Origin: Haloechinothrix halophila YIM 93223
GTDB lineage: Bacteria > Actinomycetota > Actinomycetes > Mycobacteriales > Pseudonocardiaceae
Direction: 5' to 3'
Assembly: GCF_000504245.1 (NCBI RefSeq)
Contig: NZ_KI632509.1
Coordinates: 4,367,502 to 4,431,501, forward strand
DNA: 64,000 nt
Shown here piece after piece: positions 27,217-36,371 of this stretch. The first letter of the stretch is position 1. Each line of letters begins with the position of its first letter. A model generated the notes under the pieces. The model worked only from the letters and a program-made list of their open reading frames with translations. It was not told the origin of the DNA and ran no database searches. A program made the position numbers and the translations under genes.

Positions 27217-28850
27217 CAGCGTGGTCGTTTGCCGCCGTCGGCCAGGATCGCCACTCTCGTGCGCTCCGTTCTGCCGCGGAGTGGGACGCGCTTGTACTCC
27301 CGCCAGTGCTTGCGTTCGTCCTCGTCGCAGGCCCGCTCCAGCACGTGCATCGAGGCGGCGACGCTGCCCCGCACCGACTTGGCCAGTTCGGTCAGCCGTG
27401 CCGCTTCGTTGACCGGGTCACCGATCACGGTGTACTCGAACCGGGTCTCCGCACCGACGTTGCCCGCGACCGCGGGGCCCGCCGAGACACCGATACCCGC
27501 CGAGAACTCCGGCACCTCGGCGCGCAGCCGCTCGTTCATGCGCCGCGCGGCCTTGAGCGCCATGCATTCAGCATCGGGCAGCTCGGTGGGCGCGCCGAAG
27601 ATCGCGAGCGCAGCGTCACCCTGGAATTTGTTCACGAACCCGTCGTGGGCGTGCACTTCGTCGACGACGACCGCGAAGAACCGGTTCAGCAACTCGACGA
27701 CCTCGGTCGGCGGGAGGGTGGCCGCGATCGAGGTCGAGCCGACGACGTCGACGAACAGCACCGCGACGTCGCGCAGCTCGCCGCCCAACTCGACCCGCTG
27801 CGACATCGCGACCTCGGCGACGTCCTCCCCGACCAGCCTGCCGAAGATGTCCTTGACCCGTTCGCGTTCCCGCAGCCCGGCGACCATGTCGTTGAAGCCG
27901 GTCTGCAGTCTGCCCAGCTCGGTGCCGTCGAAGACGACGACCTCCGCGTCGAAGTCCCCGCGTTCCACCTTCGCCAGCGCCGCGCGCACGGTGCGGATCG
28001 GCGCGGTGGTCGCCCGCGTGGTGAGCAGCGTGAGGCCGAACCCACCGACCAGCGTCACCCCGCCGAGCACGATCATCGTCATCGCGAAGTCGAACCGCGA
28101 GACTTGATCCACCCGCAGCAGCGCCATCAGCGCGACCAGCATCATGCCCGCCACCGGAACCCCGGTGCCGATCGCCCAGAACAGCAACGTCCGCAGCGTC
28201 ACGCCGACGGTCAGTCGCCGCAGTCTCGGCCCGGTCGACAACGCCCGCGCCGCGATCGGCCGCAGCGCGAACTCGCTGAGCAGGTAGGCGTTGGCGCAGG
28301 TCACGGCACCACTGAGCACGATGCTGAACGCGATCTTGAGCAGCAGGTCCGGGTTGGCGAGCCCATAGAGCAGTGAGAACACCACGAGCCCGCCGAACCA
28401 CGCCAGCGCTTGCATCACGGTGAACTCGGCAGGCAGCCGCAACGTCGCCCTGCGCTGATGCTCGTCGAGCGGCCCGCCTTCGGTAGCCCACCGCAACACC
28501 CGAAGCCCGCGCATGACGGCCCAGACGTTGATACACGCCCAGGAGACGACGATGTACGCGGGCACCGCGACGAAGTTGACCAGCACCAACTCGTCTGTGA
28601 ACACCGGCGGGCCGGGCATCACCAACGTGACCAGCAGGATCGCGACGGTCGCGCCGACGATGTTGGCGATGGCGAGCAGGCCGCCGAGCAGCCAGCGCAC
28701 CCGGATGCGCAGTTTGCTGCCGTCCTGATCGCCTGAGCCGAGCAGCCACGACCCGAACGGCGACTCCCGCATCACCCGGTCCTCCGACTTGCGCGCCATC
28801 CGCAGCCGGTCGGCCATGGTGGGTGGCGACGTCGGCTGCTCACTCACCAT
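27216..28850 (-). CDS. Class III adenylate/guanylate cyclase with HAMP domain
   Basis: The 544-residue protein has about six membrane segments in the first 300 residues, a HAMP linker (about 305-360) and a class III cyclase catalytic domain in the C-terminal third. The cyclase has metal-binding aspartates in VAVLFVDVVGST, the lysine and aspartate of FVNKFQGDAAL, and YTVIGDPVNEAARL. This is the layout of the mycobacterial Rv1318c-1320c/Rv3645 family. It makes cyclic AMP in response to a membrane or cytosolic signal. Convergent with the HelR-type gene and just upstream of pyc on the same strand's downstream side. Confidence 0.92.
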   Translation of the reverse strand: MVSEQPTSPPTMADRLRMARKSEDRVMRESPFGSWLLGSGDQDGSKLRIRVRWLLGGLLAIANIVGATVAILLVTLVMPGPPVFTDELVLVNFVAVPAYIVVSWACINVWAVMRGLRVLRWATEGGPLDEHQRRATLRLPAEFTVMQALAWFGGLVVFSLLYGLANPDLLLKIAFSIVLSGAVTCANAYLLSEFALRPIAARALSTGPRLRRLTVGVTLRTLLFWAIGTGVPVAGMMLVALMALLRVDQVSRFDFAMTMIVLGGVTLVGGFGLTLLTTRATTAPIRTVRAALAKVERGDFDAEVVVFDGTELGRLQTGFNDMVAGLRERERVKDIFGRLVGEDVAEVAMSQRVELGGELRDVAVLFVDVVGSTSIAATLPPTEVVELLNRFFAVVVDEVHAHDGFVNKFQGDAALAIFGAPTELPDAECMALKAARRMNERLRAEVPEFSAGIGVSAGPAVAGNVGAETRFEYTVIGDPVNEAARLTELAKSVRGSVAASMHVLERACDEDERKHWREYKRVPLRGRTERTRVAILADGGKRPR

Positions 28851-28875
28851 GCCTCCCAGTGCTCGTCAACGGCGC

Positions 28876-31800
28876 TCAGTCCAGTACGACGAGGAGGTCT
28901 CCGCCTTCGACCTGCTGGACCGTGTTGATCGCCAGTCGGGACACGGTGCCCGCGGTGGATGCGGTGATCGCGGCTTCCATCTTCATCGCTTCGATAGTCG
29001 CTACGGTATCCCCAGCGGCGACGGTATCGCCCTCGGACACGGCAAGTGTGACAACTCCCGCAAACGGCGCAGCCACATGCCCCTTGTTGGACTTGTCCGC
29101 TTTCTCGGCGGCTGGCAGGTCGGAGGCGACCGACGTGTCACGAACCATGATGGGCCGGAGCTGGCCGTTCAGGCTGGCCATGACGGTGCGCATACCACGC
29201 TCGTCGGCCTCGCCGACCGCTTCCAGCTCGATGAGCAGCCGCACACCGGGCTCAAGATCAACCGCATACTCCTCGCCGGGGCGCAGCCCGTAAAAGAAGT
29301 CCTTGCTGGCCAGCACGCTGGTGTCGCCGTAGGCCTGCCGGTGCTCCTCGTAGTCCTTCGTCGGCCCGGGGAACAACAACCGGTTCAGCGTGGTGCGCCG
29401 CTCGGCTGCCAGCCCGGTGCGATCCTCAGCGGACAGCGCGGCGACCGGCTTGGCCTCGGCCCGCCCTTCGAGGGCCTTGCTGCGGAACGGTTCCGGCCAA
29501 CCGCCGGGCGGGTCGCCCAGCTCGCCGCGCAGGAACCCGATCACCGAGTCCGGGATATCGAAGCTGTTCGGGGACTCCTCGAATTCCTTCGGCTCCACCC
29601 CGGCGCCCACCAAGTGCAGCGCCAGATCCCCGACGACCTTGGACGACGGCGTGACCTTGACCAGCCTGCCGAGCATGCGGTCGGCGGCGGCATACATCGC
29701 TTCGATGTCCTCGAACCGGTCGCCGAGGCCGAGCGCGATCGCCTGCGTGCGCAGGTTGGATAGCTGCCCGCCGGGGATCTCGTGGTGATAGACCCGCCCA
29801 GTCGGCGAGGCGAGCCCCGCCTCGAACGGCGCGTAGATCTTGCGGACGCTCTCCCAGTACGGCTCGAGGTCGGTGACCGCGCGCAGGTCGAGGCCGCTTG
29901 GCCGGTCGGAGTGATCGGTAGCGGCGACGATCGCCGACAGCGACGGCTGGCTGGTGGTGCCGGACATCGAGGCCACCGCCCCGTCCACGGCGTCGGCGCC
30001 AGCCTGCACGGCGGCAAGGTAGGTGGCGAGCTGCCCGCCAGCGGTGTCGTGGGTGTGGACGTGCACCGGCAGGTCGAATTCCGAGCGCAGCGCCGTGATC
30101 AGCCGGTTGGCGGCGGGAGCGCGCAGCAGCCCTGCCATGTCCTTGATCGCCAGCACGTGCGCGCCCGCTGCCACGATCTGCTCGGCGAGTTTGAGGTAGT
30201 AGTCCAGCGTGTAGAGGCTCTCGGACGGATCCGACAGGTCCGAGGTGTAGCAGAGCGCGACCTCGGCAATCGCGGTGCCGGTCTCCCGTACGGCCTCGAT
30301 CGCCGGACGCATCTGCTCGACGTCGTTGAGCGCGTCGAAGATGCGGAAGATGTCGATACCGGTGGTAGCTGCCTCCTCCACGAAGGCGTGCGTCACCTCG
30401 GTCGGGTACGGGGTGTAGCCCACGGTGTTGCGGCCGCGCAGCAGCATCTGCAGGCAGATGTTCGGCACCGCCTCCCGCAGCGCGGCCAATCGTTCCCACG
30501 GATCCTCGGCCAGGAACCGCAGCGCGACGTCGTAGGTCGCCCCACCCCAGCACTCGAGCGACAACAGCTCAGGACAGGTCGCGGCGACCACCGGCGCCAC
30601 CGCGAGCATGTCCTTGGTGCGCACCCGTGTGGCCAGCAGCGACTGGTGGGCGTCGCGGAACGTGGTGTCGGTGACGCCGAGCGTCGGCGAGGACCGCAGC
30701 CACTGCGCGAACCCCTCCGGGCCGAGCTCGGTCAGCTTCTGCTTCGATCCCGCCGCGGGTTCGATGCCGCTAATGTCGGGCAGCTTCGCCGCCGGGTCGA
30801 TCATGTGCGGCCGCGTCCCGTTTGGCTTGTTCACCGTGACGTCGGCCAGGTAGGTCAGCAGTTTGGTGCCCCGGTCGGCGGAGTGCCGCGCGGTCAGCAG
30901 CTGCGGGCGTTCCTCGATGAACGACGTCGTCACCCGGCCCGCCCTGAAGTCAGGGTCGTCCAGCACGGCCTGCAGGAACGGGATGTTGGTCGCCACGCCA
31001 CGGATCCGGAACTCGGCCACCGCCCGGCGAGCCTTACGCACCGCCGTGGCCAGGTCGCGGCCCCGGCAGGTCAGCTTCACCAGCATCGAGTCGAAATGCG
31101 CTGAGATCTCGGTGCCCGCGAACGCTGTGCCGCCGTCCAGCCGGATACCGGATCCACCCGGCGAGCGGTAGCCGGAGATCATGCCGACGTCGGGCCGGAA
31201 CTCGTTCGCGGGGTCTTCCGTGGTGATGCGGCACTGCAACGCCGCACCCCGCACGTAGATCGCTTCTTGGTTCAAACCAAGGTCGTCGAGGGTTTCGCCG
31301 GACCCGATGCGCAGCTGCGACTGCACCAGGTCGACGTCGGTGACCTCTTCGGTCACCGTGTGCTCCACCTGGATGCGCGGGTTCATCTCGATGAAGTGAT
31401 ACTCCCCGCTCTCGTCCAGCAGGAACTCCACCGTGCCCGCGTTGCGGTAGCCGATCTGGCGGGCGAAGGCGACCGCGTCCGCGCAGATCCGTTCCCGCAG
31501 TTCCGGATCGAGGTTCGGGGCTGGGGCCAGCTCGATCACCTTCTGGTGCCGCCGCTGCACCGAGCAGTCCCGCTCGTAGAGGTGGATCACGTTCCCGGAC
31601 CCATCGGCGAGGATCTGCACCTCGATGTGACGCGGGTTCACCACGGCCTTCTCCACGAACACCGTCGCGTCCCCGAACGCCGACTCCGCCTCCCGCGACG
31701 CGGCCTCGATCGCCTCCCGCAGCCGGGCGGGTTCCGACACTCGCCGCATGCCGCGCCCGCCGCCACCGGCGACGGCCTTGACGAAGACCGGGAATCCGAC

Positions 31801-32250
31801 CTCCTCCGCCGCCGCGACCAGCTCATCGACGTCGGTCGACGGTCTGCTCGAGCCAAGCACCGGGATACCGGCCTCGCGGGCGGCGGCCACAGCGCGGGCC
31901 TTGTTGCCGGTCAGTTCCAGGATCTCCGCGCTCGGCCCGACGAACGTGATGCCCGCCTGCTCGCAAGCCCTTGCCAGGTCCGGGTTCTCCGAGAGAAACC
32001 CGTATCCGGGGTAGACGGCGTCAGCGCCTGCCTGTTGGGCGGCGCGCACGACCTCGTCAACGGAGAGGTACGCCCGGACCGGGTGCCCCCGCTCCCCGAT
32101 TTCCAGCGACTGATCGGCCTTCAGCCGGTGCAACGAGTTGCGGTCCTCGTACGGAAACACCGCGACGGTCCCTGCCCCCAGTTCATAGGCGGCCCGGAAC
32201 GCGCGGATCGCGATCTCGCCGCGGTTAGCGACGAGCACCTTGCGGAACAT
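28876..32250 (-). CDS. pyc: Pyruvate carboxylase
   Basis: The 1124-residue single chain contains, in order, biotin carboxylase with ATP-grasp (about 1-450; AGGGGRGMRRV), the carboxyltransferase (about 520-800; DTTFRDAHQSLLATRVRTKD, DMAGLLRAPAA) and the biotinyl domain, with the biotinylated lysine in EAMKM at about 1090. It makes oxaloacetate from pyruvate and bicarbonate. AGGAAGG lies upstream of the ATG. The length is normal and the frame intact. A 165-bp gap leads to the permease terminator. Confidence 0.97.
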   Translation of the reverse strand: MFRKVLVANRGEIAIRAFRAAYELGAGTVAVFPYEDRNSLHRLKADQSLEIGERGHPVRAYLSVDEVVRAAQQAGADAVYPGYGFLSENPDLARACEQAGITFVGPSAEILELTGNKARAVAAAREAGIPVLGSSRPSTDVDELVAAAEEVGFPVFVKAVAGGGGRGMRRVSEPARLREAIEAASREAESAFGDATVFVEKAVVNPRHIEVQILADGSGNVIHLYERDCSVQRRHQKVIELAPAPNLDPELRERICADAVAFARQIGYRNAGTVEFLLDESGEYHFIEMNPRIQVEHTVTEEVTDVDLVQSQLRIGSGETLDDLGLNQEAIYVRGAALQCRITTEDPANEFRPDVGMISGYRSPGGSGIRLDGGTAFAGTEISAHFDSMLVKLTCRGRDLATAVRKARRAVAEFRIRGVATNIPFLQAVLDDPDFRAGRVTTSFIEERPQLLTARHSADRGTKLLTYLADVTVNKPNGTRPHMIDPAAKLPDISGIEPAAGSKQKLTELGPEGFAQWLRSSPTLGVTDTTFRDAHQSLLATRVRTKDMLAVAPVVAATCPELLSLECWGGATYDVALRFLAEDPWERLAALREAVPNICLQMLLRGRNTVGYTPYPTEVTHAFVEEAATTGIDIFRIFDALNDVEQMRPAIEAVRETGTAIAEVALCYTSDLSDPSESLYTLDYYLKLAEQIVAAGAHVLAIKDMAGLLRAPAANRLITALRSEFDLPVHVHTHDTAGGQLATYLAAVQAGADAVDGAVASMSGTTSQPSLSAIVAATDHSDRPSGLDLRAVTDLEPYWESVRKIYAPFEAGLASPTGRVYHHEIPGGQLSNLRTQAIALGLGDRFEDIEAMYAAADRMLGRLVKVTPSSKVVGDLALHLVGAGVEPKEFEESPNSFDIPDSVIGFLRGELGDPPGGWPEPFRSKALEGRAEAKPVAALSAEDRTGLAAERRTTLNRLLFPGPTKDYEEHRQAYGDTSVLASKDFFYGLRPGEEYAVDLEPGVRLLIELEAVGEADERGMRTVMASLNGQLRPIMVRDTSVASDLPAAEKADKSNKGHVAAPFAGVVTLAVSEGDTVAAGDTVATIEAMKMEAAITASTAGTVSRLAINTVQQVEGGDLLVVLD

Positions 32251-32415
32251 GCCCGATCCTTCCTCAGCAGGTTACTGAATCGGTTCTGAGACATTACTCG
32301 GTTCGCCACGATTTGCCGAGCCCCCGGCCACATAGTGAGAGCGTGCCAGGGGTGCGAGCACAGCACCACGTCGTCAGAACCTTACCGGTGCACGGCCGCG
32401 TTGTGGTGACACGAC

Positions 32416-32460
32416 GAGGTGGGGCTGGCAGACACGCGATGTGTCTGCCAGCCCCACCTC
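32416..32460. terminator. Perfect 20-bp stem terminator
   Basis: GAGGTGGGGCTGGCAGACAC at 32416-32435 pairs fully with 32441-32460 across a GCGAT loop. It lies 8 bp beyond the stop of the permease gene at 32469 and would stop its leftward transcript before the divergent-facing pyc promoter region. Confidence 0.8.
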
Positions 32461-32468
32461 AGTCCCGG

Positions 32469-33980
32469 TCAGTGGTCCAGTTCGGCCTCGGCGCGCGCGA
32501 TGGCCTCGAACTCTTCCTCCGGCGCGTTGGCCACAAGGCGATGACGGGAGTAGAACCAGAAATACGCGATCGCGGCGAGGAAGATCGCCGCGACGATGGC
32601 CGCGGCGAGCAGGTCGACCAGGAACACCGCGATCAGCGCCGTCACCGCGAGGACCAGCGCGACACTCGTTGTCGCGATGCCGCCCGGGGTGCGATACGGC
32701 CGCTCCATGTCCGGTTCGCGCTTCCGCAGCACGATGTGCGCGACCATCATCAGCACGTACGACACCGCGGCGCCGAATACCGCGATCTGGATCATCAGAT
32801 CGCCCGCCTGCGTGATGGAGGCCAGCGCGAAGCCGATCGTGCCGGGGATGATCAGCGCGAGATAGGGCGTGCGCCTGCTGCCGGTGACCGACAGCCAGCG
32901 TGGCAGATACCCGGCCCGCGACAGCGCGAACAACTGCCGCGAGTAGGCGTAGATGATCGAGAAGAAGCTCGCGATCAGCCCGGCGAGTCCGATGTAGTTG
33001 ACGAAGTCCGCCAGGAAGGTGTTGCCGCCGTAGGCCTCTCGCAGCGCATCAGGCAGCGGGTTGTCGGAGTCCATCAGCGCCTGCGCTCCCGCACCGCCTG
33101 GCGCGGTCACCAGGATCAGCGCGGCGGTGACCAACAGGATCGCCATGCCGACGATGATTCCCCTTGGCATGTCGCGCTTGGGGTCGCGCGCCTCCTCCGC
33201 CGCGAGCGGGACGCCCTCGATGGCGAGGAAGAACCAGATCGCGAAGACCAGCGCGCCCCACACCCCCACGACGCCGAACGGCAGGAACGAGCTGGCGCCG
33301 AACGCGTCGGTCATCGGGACGTCGAACAGGTTGTCCACGTCGAACTCGCCGATCATGCCGACCACGAACACCACCAGCGCGACCAGAGCGAACCCGGTGA
33401 TCACGAACATCAGCCGGAGCGCCTCGCCGACGCCCCACAGATGGATGCCGACGAAGATCGCGTAGGTGACGAGGAAGACCGGCCAGCCGCTGGTCAGGCC
33501 GAACAGCCCGAGCGCTTCGACGTAGCCGCCGATGAACACCGCGATCGCGGCGGGCGCGATCGCGTACTCGATGAGGATCGCGGTGCCGGTCGCGAAGCCG
33601 CCGAGCGGCCCGAGCGCCCGGCGCGCGAAACCGTAGCCCGCTCCCGCCACCGGCATGGCCGCGCTCATCTCCGCGAGGCCGTAGACCATGCAGGTGTACA
33701 TCGTCGCCATCAGCACGGTGGCGATCAGCAAGCCGCCCCAGCCGCCCTGGGCGAGCCCGAAGTTCCAGCCCGCGAAGTCACCCGAGATCACGTACGACAC
33801 GCCGAGTCCGGCGAGTAGTACCCACCCTGCCGCGCCACGGCGCAGCGAGCGCTGGTCGAAGTACTCCTGACCCTTGCGTTCGTAGTCCACGTCTACGCCG
33901 TGGCCGTGGACGTGGACGTGGGTGACGTCCGCCCCGCGCTTTCGGCCCTGTTCCATACCGGGCTGTTCCGTACCGGCCAT
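32469..33980 (-). CDS. APC superfamily permease, ethanolamine/amino acid type
   Basis: From the ATG at 33980 (AAGGGAG upstream) the product is 503 residues with about twelve membrane segments. YFDQRSLRRGAAGWVLLAGL, the YVISGDFAGWNFGL motif and AEMSAAMPVAGAGYGFARR are close to the ethanolamine permease branch of the APC family. The N-terminal tail is unusual in carrying HVHVHGHG at about residues 21-28, a possible metal-binding stretch. It diverges from the glutamine synthetase-like gene, which fits uptake of the amine that the cluster processes. Confidence 0.88.
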   Translation of the reverse strand: MAGTEQPGMEQGRKRGADVTHVHVHGHGVDVDYERKGQEYFDQRSLRRGAAGWVLLAGLGVSYVISGDFAGWNFGLAQGGWGGLLIATVLMATMYTCMVYGLAEMSAAMPVAGAGYGFARRALGPLGGFATGTAILIEYAIAPAAIAVFIGGYVEALGLFGLTSGWPVFLVTYAIFVGIHLWGVGEALRLMFVITGFALVALVVFVVGMIGEFDVDNLFDVPMTDAFGASSFLPFGVVGVWGALVFAIWFFLAIEGVPLAAEEARDPKRDMPRGIIVGMAILLVTAALILVTAPGGAGAQALMDSDNPLPDALREAYGGNTFLADFVNYIGLAGLIASFFSIIYAYSRQLFALSRAGYLPRWLSVTGSRRTPYLALIIPGTIGFALASITQAGDLMIQIAVFGAAVSYVLMMVAHIVLRKREPDMERPYRTPGGIATTSVALVLAVTALIAVFLVDLLAAAIVAAIFLAAIAYFWFYSRHRLVANAPEEEFEAIARAEAELDH

Positions 33981-34037
33981 CGCGCTCCCTTTCCTGCTGC
34001 GTGGCAGTAGATCGACGTCGGGCCGACCGCCGGGTTT

Positions 34038-34061
34038 CAATGGTCTAGGGTCGGTCCATTG
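34038..34061. promoter_or_regulatory. Inverted repeat in permease/ligase divergent region
   Basis: CAATGG at 34038-34043 pairs with CCATTG at 34056-34061 across a 12-bp spacer. The 290-bp region 33981-34270 between the permease and the GS-like gene holds no supportable gene and should carry both promoters. Confidence 0.4.
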
Positions 34062-34192
34062 CCAGATGGATGGTGAGAGTGGCATGGATCACTCGAAGGT
34101 GTCAAGGTCATCCTCGTGGCGTCCGCCGCGCCGCCGAGAACCCGGTTCCTCGCCCACCATTGACCGCGAGCCCGGTTGGTGGTTGCATAACT

Positions 34193-34216
34193 TAAAGGAC
34201 TGTTCTTAGACCTTTA
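34193..34216. promoter_or_regulatory. Inverted repeat upstream of GS-like gene
   Basis: TAAAGG at 34193-34198 pairs with CCTTTA at 34211-34216 across a 12-bp spacer, the same geometry as the repeat at 34038. It lies about 55 bp before the GTG start of the GS-like gene and is AT-rich compared with its surroundings, as a promoter-operator would be. Confidence 0.45.
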
Positions 34217-34270
34217 GTTCGGCACTGCGGCCGCGTGACTGGCGTACGCGGGCAGGAAGGAGCGGCGATC

Positions 34271-35635
34271 GTGTCCGCACAGCAGGGATTACTCACCGTC
34301 GACGAGCTCCGTGCGCTGGTGGACGCGGGCGAGATCGACACCGTGCTCGTCGCCGCGACGGACATGCAGGGGCGGCTGCAGGGCAAGCGGTGCGCCGCCG
34401 GCTACTTCCTCGAGGAGGTGTTGCCGCACGCCTCGGAGGCGTGCAGCTACCTGCTCGCGGTCGACGTCGACATGAACACCGTCGACGGGTACGCGATGTC
34501 GTCATGGGAGCGCGGCTACGGCGACTTCGTGCTCCGGCCCGACCTCGCGACACTGCGCAGGGTGCCCTGGGCCGACGCGACCGCGCTCGTGCTGTGCGAT
34601 GTGCAGTGGGAAGGCGGCGACCCGGTCACCGCGTCGCCCCGGCAGGTGCTGCGCAAGCAGCTGGACCGGCTCGCCGAGCGGGGACTGCGCGCCTACGTCG
34701 GCACCGAGCTGGAGTTCATCGTCTTCAACGACACCTACGAGAGCGCGTGGCGAGGCGGCTACCGCGACCTCGAGCCCGCCAACCAGTACAACGTGGACTA
34801 CTCGATGCTCGGCACCGGCCGGGTCGAAACGCTGCTGCGGCGCATCCGCAACGGCATGACAGGCGCCGGAATGTACGTCGAGTCGGCCAAGGGCGAGTGC
34901 AACCTCGGCCAGCACGAGATCGCGTTCAAGTACGACGAGGCGCTCACGACCTGCGACAACCACAGCATCTACAAGACCGGCGCGAAGGAGATCGCCGCGC
35001 AGGAAGGCATGAGCCTGACCTTCATGGCGAAGTTCGACGAGCGGGAGGGCAACTCCTGCCACATCCACATCTCGCTGCGCTCGGCAGGCGGCGACCCCGT
35101 CCTCGCCGGGGACGGACCGCACGGGTTCTCCCCGCTGATGGAGCACTTCCTCGCCGGGCAACAGGCCTGCCTGGCCGAGCTCACCTACTTGTTCGCGCCC
35201 AACGTCAACTCCTACAAGCGCTACCAGCCGGGCAGCTTCGCGCCGACCACCGTGGCGTGGGGGCTGGACAACCGCACATGCGCGCTGCGGGTGGTCGGGC
35301 ACGGGCCGTCGCTACGGGTGGAGAACCGGGTGCCCGGCGGCGACGTCAACCCGTACCTCGCCGTCGCGGCGCTGGTCGCTGCCGGGCTGCACGGCATCGA
35401 GCACGAGCTGGAGCTCGAACCCGAGTTCACCGGCAACGCCTACACCGCCGACCTGCCACAGGTGCCCGCGAACCTGCGCGACGCAGCCCAGCTGTTCTCC
35501 GAGAGCAAGCTCGCCCGCGCCGCCTTCGGCGAGGACGTCGTCGACCACTACGCCAACGCCGCCAGGGTGGAGCTGGCCGCCTACGACGCGACCGTGACCG
35601 ACTGGGAGAGGTTCCGTGGTTTCGAACGGCTCTAG
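34271..35635 (+). CDS. Glutamine synthetase-like gamma-glutamylamide ligase (GlnA4-like)
   Basis: The 454-residue protein has the glutamine synthetase fold: an N-terminal grasp domain (TDMQGRLQGKR), the metal and glutamate site (YVESAKGECNLGQHEIAF), HIHISL for ATP and metal, and PGSFAPTTVAWGLDNRTCAL. Context argues against a housekeeping GS: it overlaps a gamma-glutamyl hydrolase gene and sits with an amine-type permease and dehydrogenases. Streptomyces GlnA4 links ethanolamine to glutamate in such a setting. GTG start with AAGGAG eight bases upstream. Substrate (ethanolamine, polyamine or another amine) is inferred. Confidence 0.85.
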   Translation: MSAQQGLLTVDELRALVDAGEIDTVLVAATDMQGRLQGKRCAAGYFLEEVLPHASEACSYLLAVDVDMNTVDGYAMSSWERGYGDFVLRPDLATLRRVPWADATALVLCDVQWEGGDPVTASPRQVLRKQLDRLAERGLRAYVGTELEFIVFNDTYESAWRGGYRDLEPANQYNVDYSMLGTGRVETLLRRIRNGMTGAGMYVESAKGECNLGQHEIAFKYDEALTTCDNHSIYKTGAKEIAAQEGMSLTFMAKFDEREGNSCHIHISLRSAGGDPVLAGDGPHGFSPLMEHFLAGQQACLAELTYLFAPNVNSYKRYQPGSFAPTTVAWGLDNRTCALRVVGHGPSLRVENRVPGGDVNPYLAVAALVAAGLHGIEHELELEPEFTGNAYTADLPQVPANLRDAAQLFSESKLARAAFGEDVVDHYANAARVELAAYDATVTDWERFRGFERL

Positions 35636-36371
35636 CGCGACACGGCCGCTGATCGGGCTCACCACCTACGCCGAGCGGGCACAGACCGGCGTCTGGGACA
35701 CCGGCTTCGCGCTGCTGCCCTACAACTACGTCGAGTCGGTCAGCCGTGCGGGCGGTGTGCCGGTGCTGCTGCCGCCGATCGACAACACGGCGCATGGTGC
35801 CGAGGAGGTCATCGCCGCGCTCGACGGGCTGGTGGTGTCCGGCGGCGCCGACATCGACCCCGCCCGCTACGGCCACCAGCCGCACCCGGCGACCACCGCC
35901 ACCCGCCCCGGCCGCGACGGGTGGGAAGCGGAGCTGGTGCGCCACGCGCTGCCACGGGACCTGCCGGTGCTCGGCGTGTGCCGCGGCGCGCAACTGCTCA
36001 ACGTCGCGCTCGGCGGGACGTTGCACCAGCACCTTCCCGACGTGGTCGGGCACGAGACGCACCGGCCGGGACCAGCCGTGTTCGGCACCATCCGGGTACG
36101 GCTGGCGGCAGGCAGCCTCGCCGCCAGCATTCTCGGCGACGAGGTCACGGTGCCGTGCTATCACCACCAGGCGCTCGACCGGATCGCCCCGGCGCTCACG
36201 ACGACCGGCTGGGCCGCGGACGGCACCATCGAGGCCGTCGAACTGCCAGGGCACCGCTTCGTGCTGGGCGTGCAGTGGCACCCCGAGCAGGACGCCGACG
36301 ACCTTCGTCTCTTCCAGGCACTCGTGACCGCCAGCACAGCGGCACGCCACGACACGAAAGAGAGCCAGTGA
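35616..36371 (+). CDS. puuD: Gamma-glutamyl hydrolase (PuuD-like, peptidase C26)
   Basis: This 251-residue class I amidotransferase-type hydrolase has the nucleophile in [10 protein letters not shown] (C122), and the partner His222 and Glu224 in VQWHPEQ. It splits a gamma-glutamyl amide to free glutamate and the amino-acid product, the last step of gamma-glutamylated amine breakdown. Its GTG start overlaps the GS-like gene by 20 bp, and its stop overlaps the aldehyde dehydrogenase start by 4 bp. Tight coupling supports one pathway. Confidence 0.9.
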   Translation: MVSNGSSATRPLIGLTTYAERAQTGVWDTGFALLPYNYVESVSRAGGVPVLLPPIDNTAHGAEEVIAALDGLVVSGGADIDPARYGHQPHPATTATRPGRDGWEAELVRHALPRDLPVLGVCRGAQLLNVALGGTLHQHLPDVVGHETHRPGPAVFGTIRVRLAAGSLAASILGDEVTVPCYHHQALDRIAPALTTTGWAADGTIEAVELPGHRFVLGVQWHPEQDADDLRLFQALVTASTAARHDTKESQ

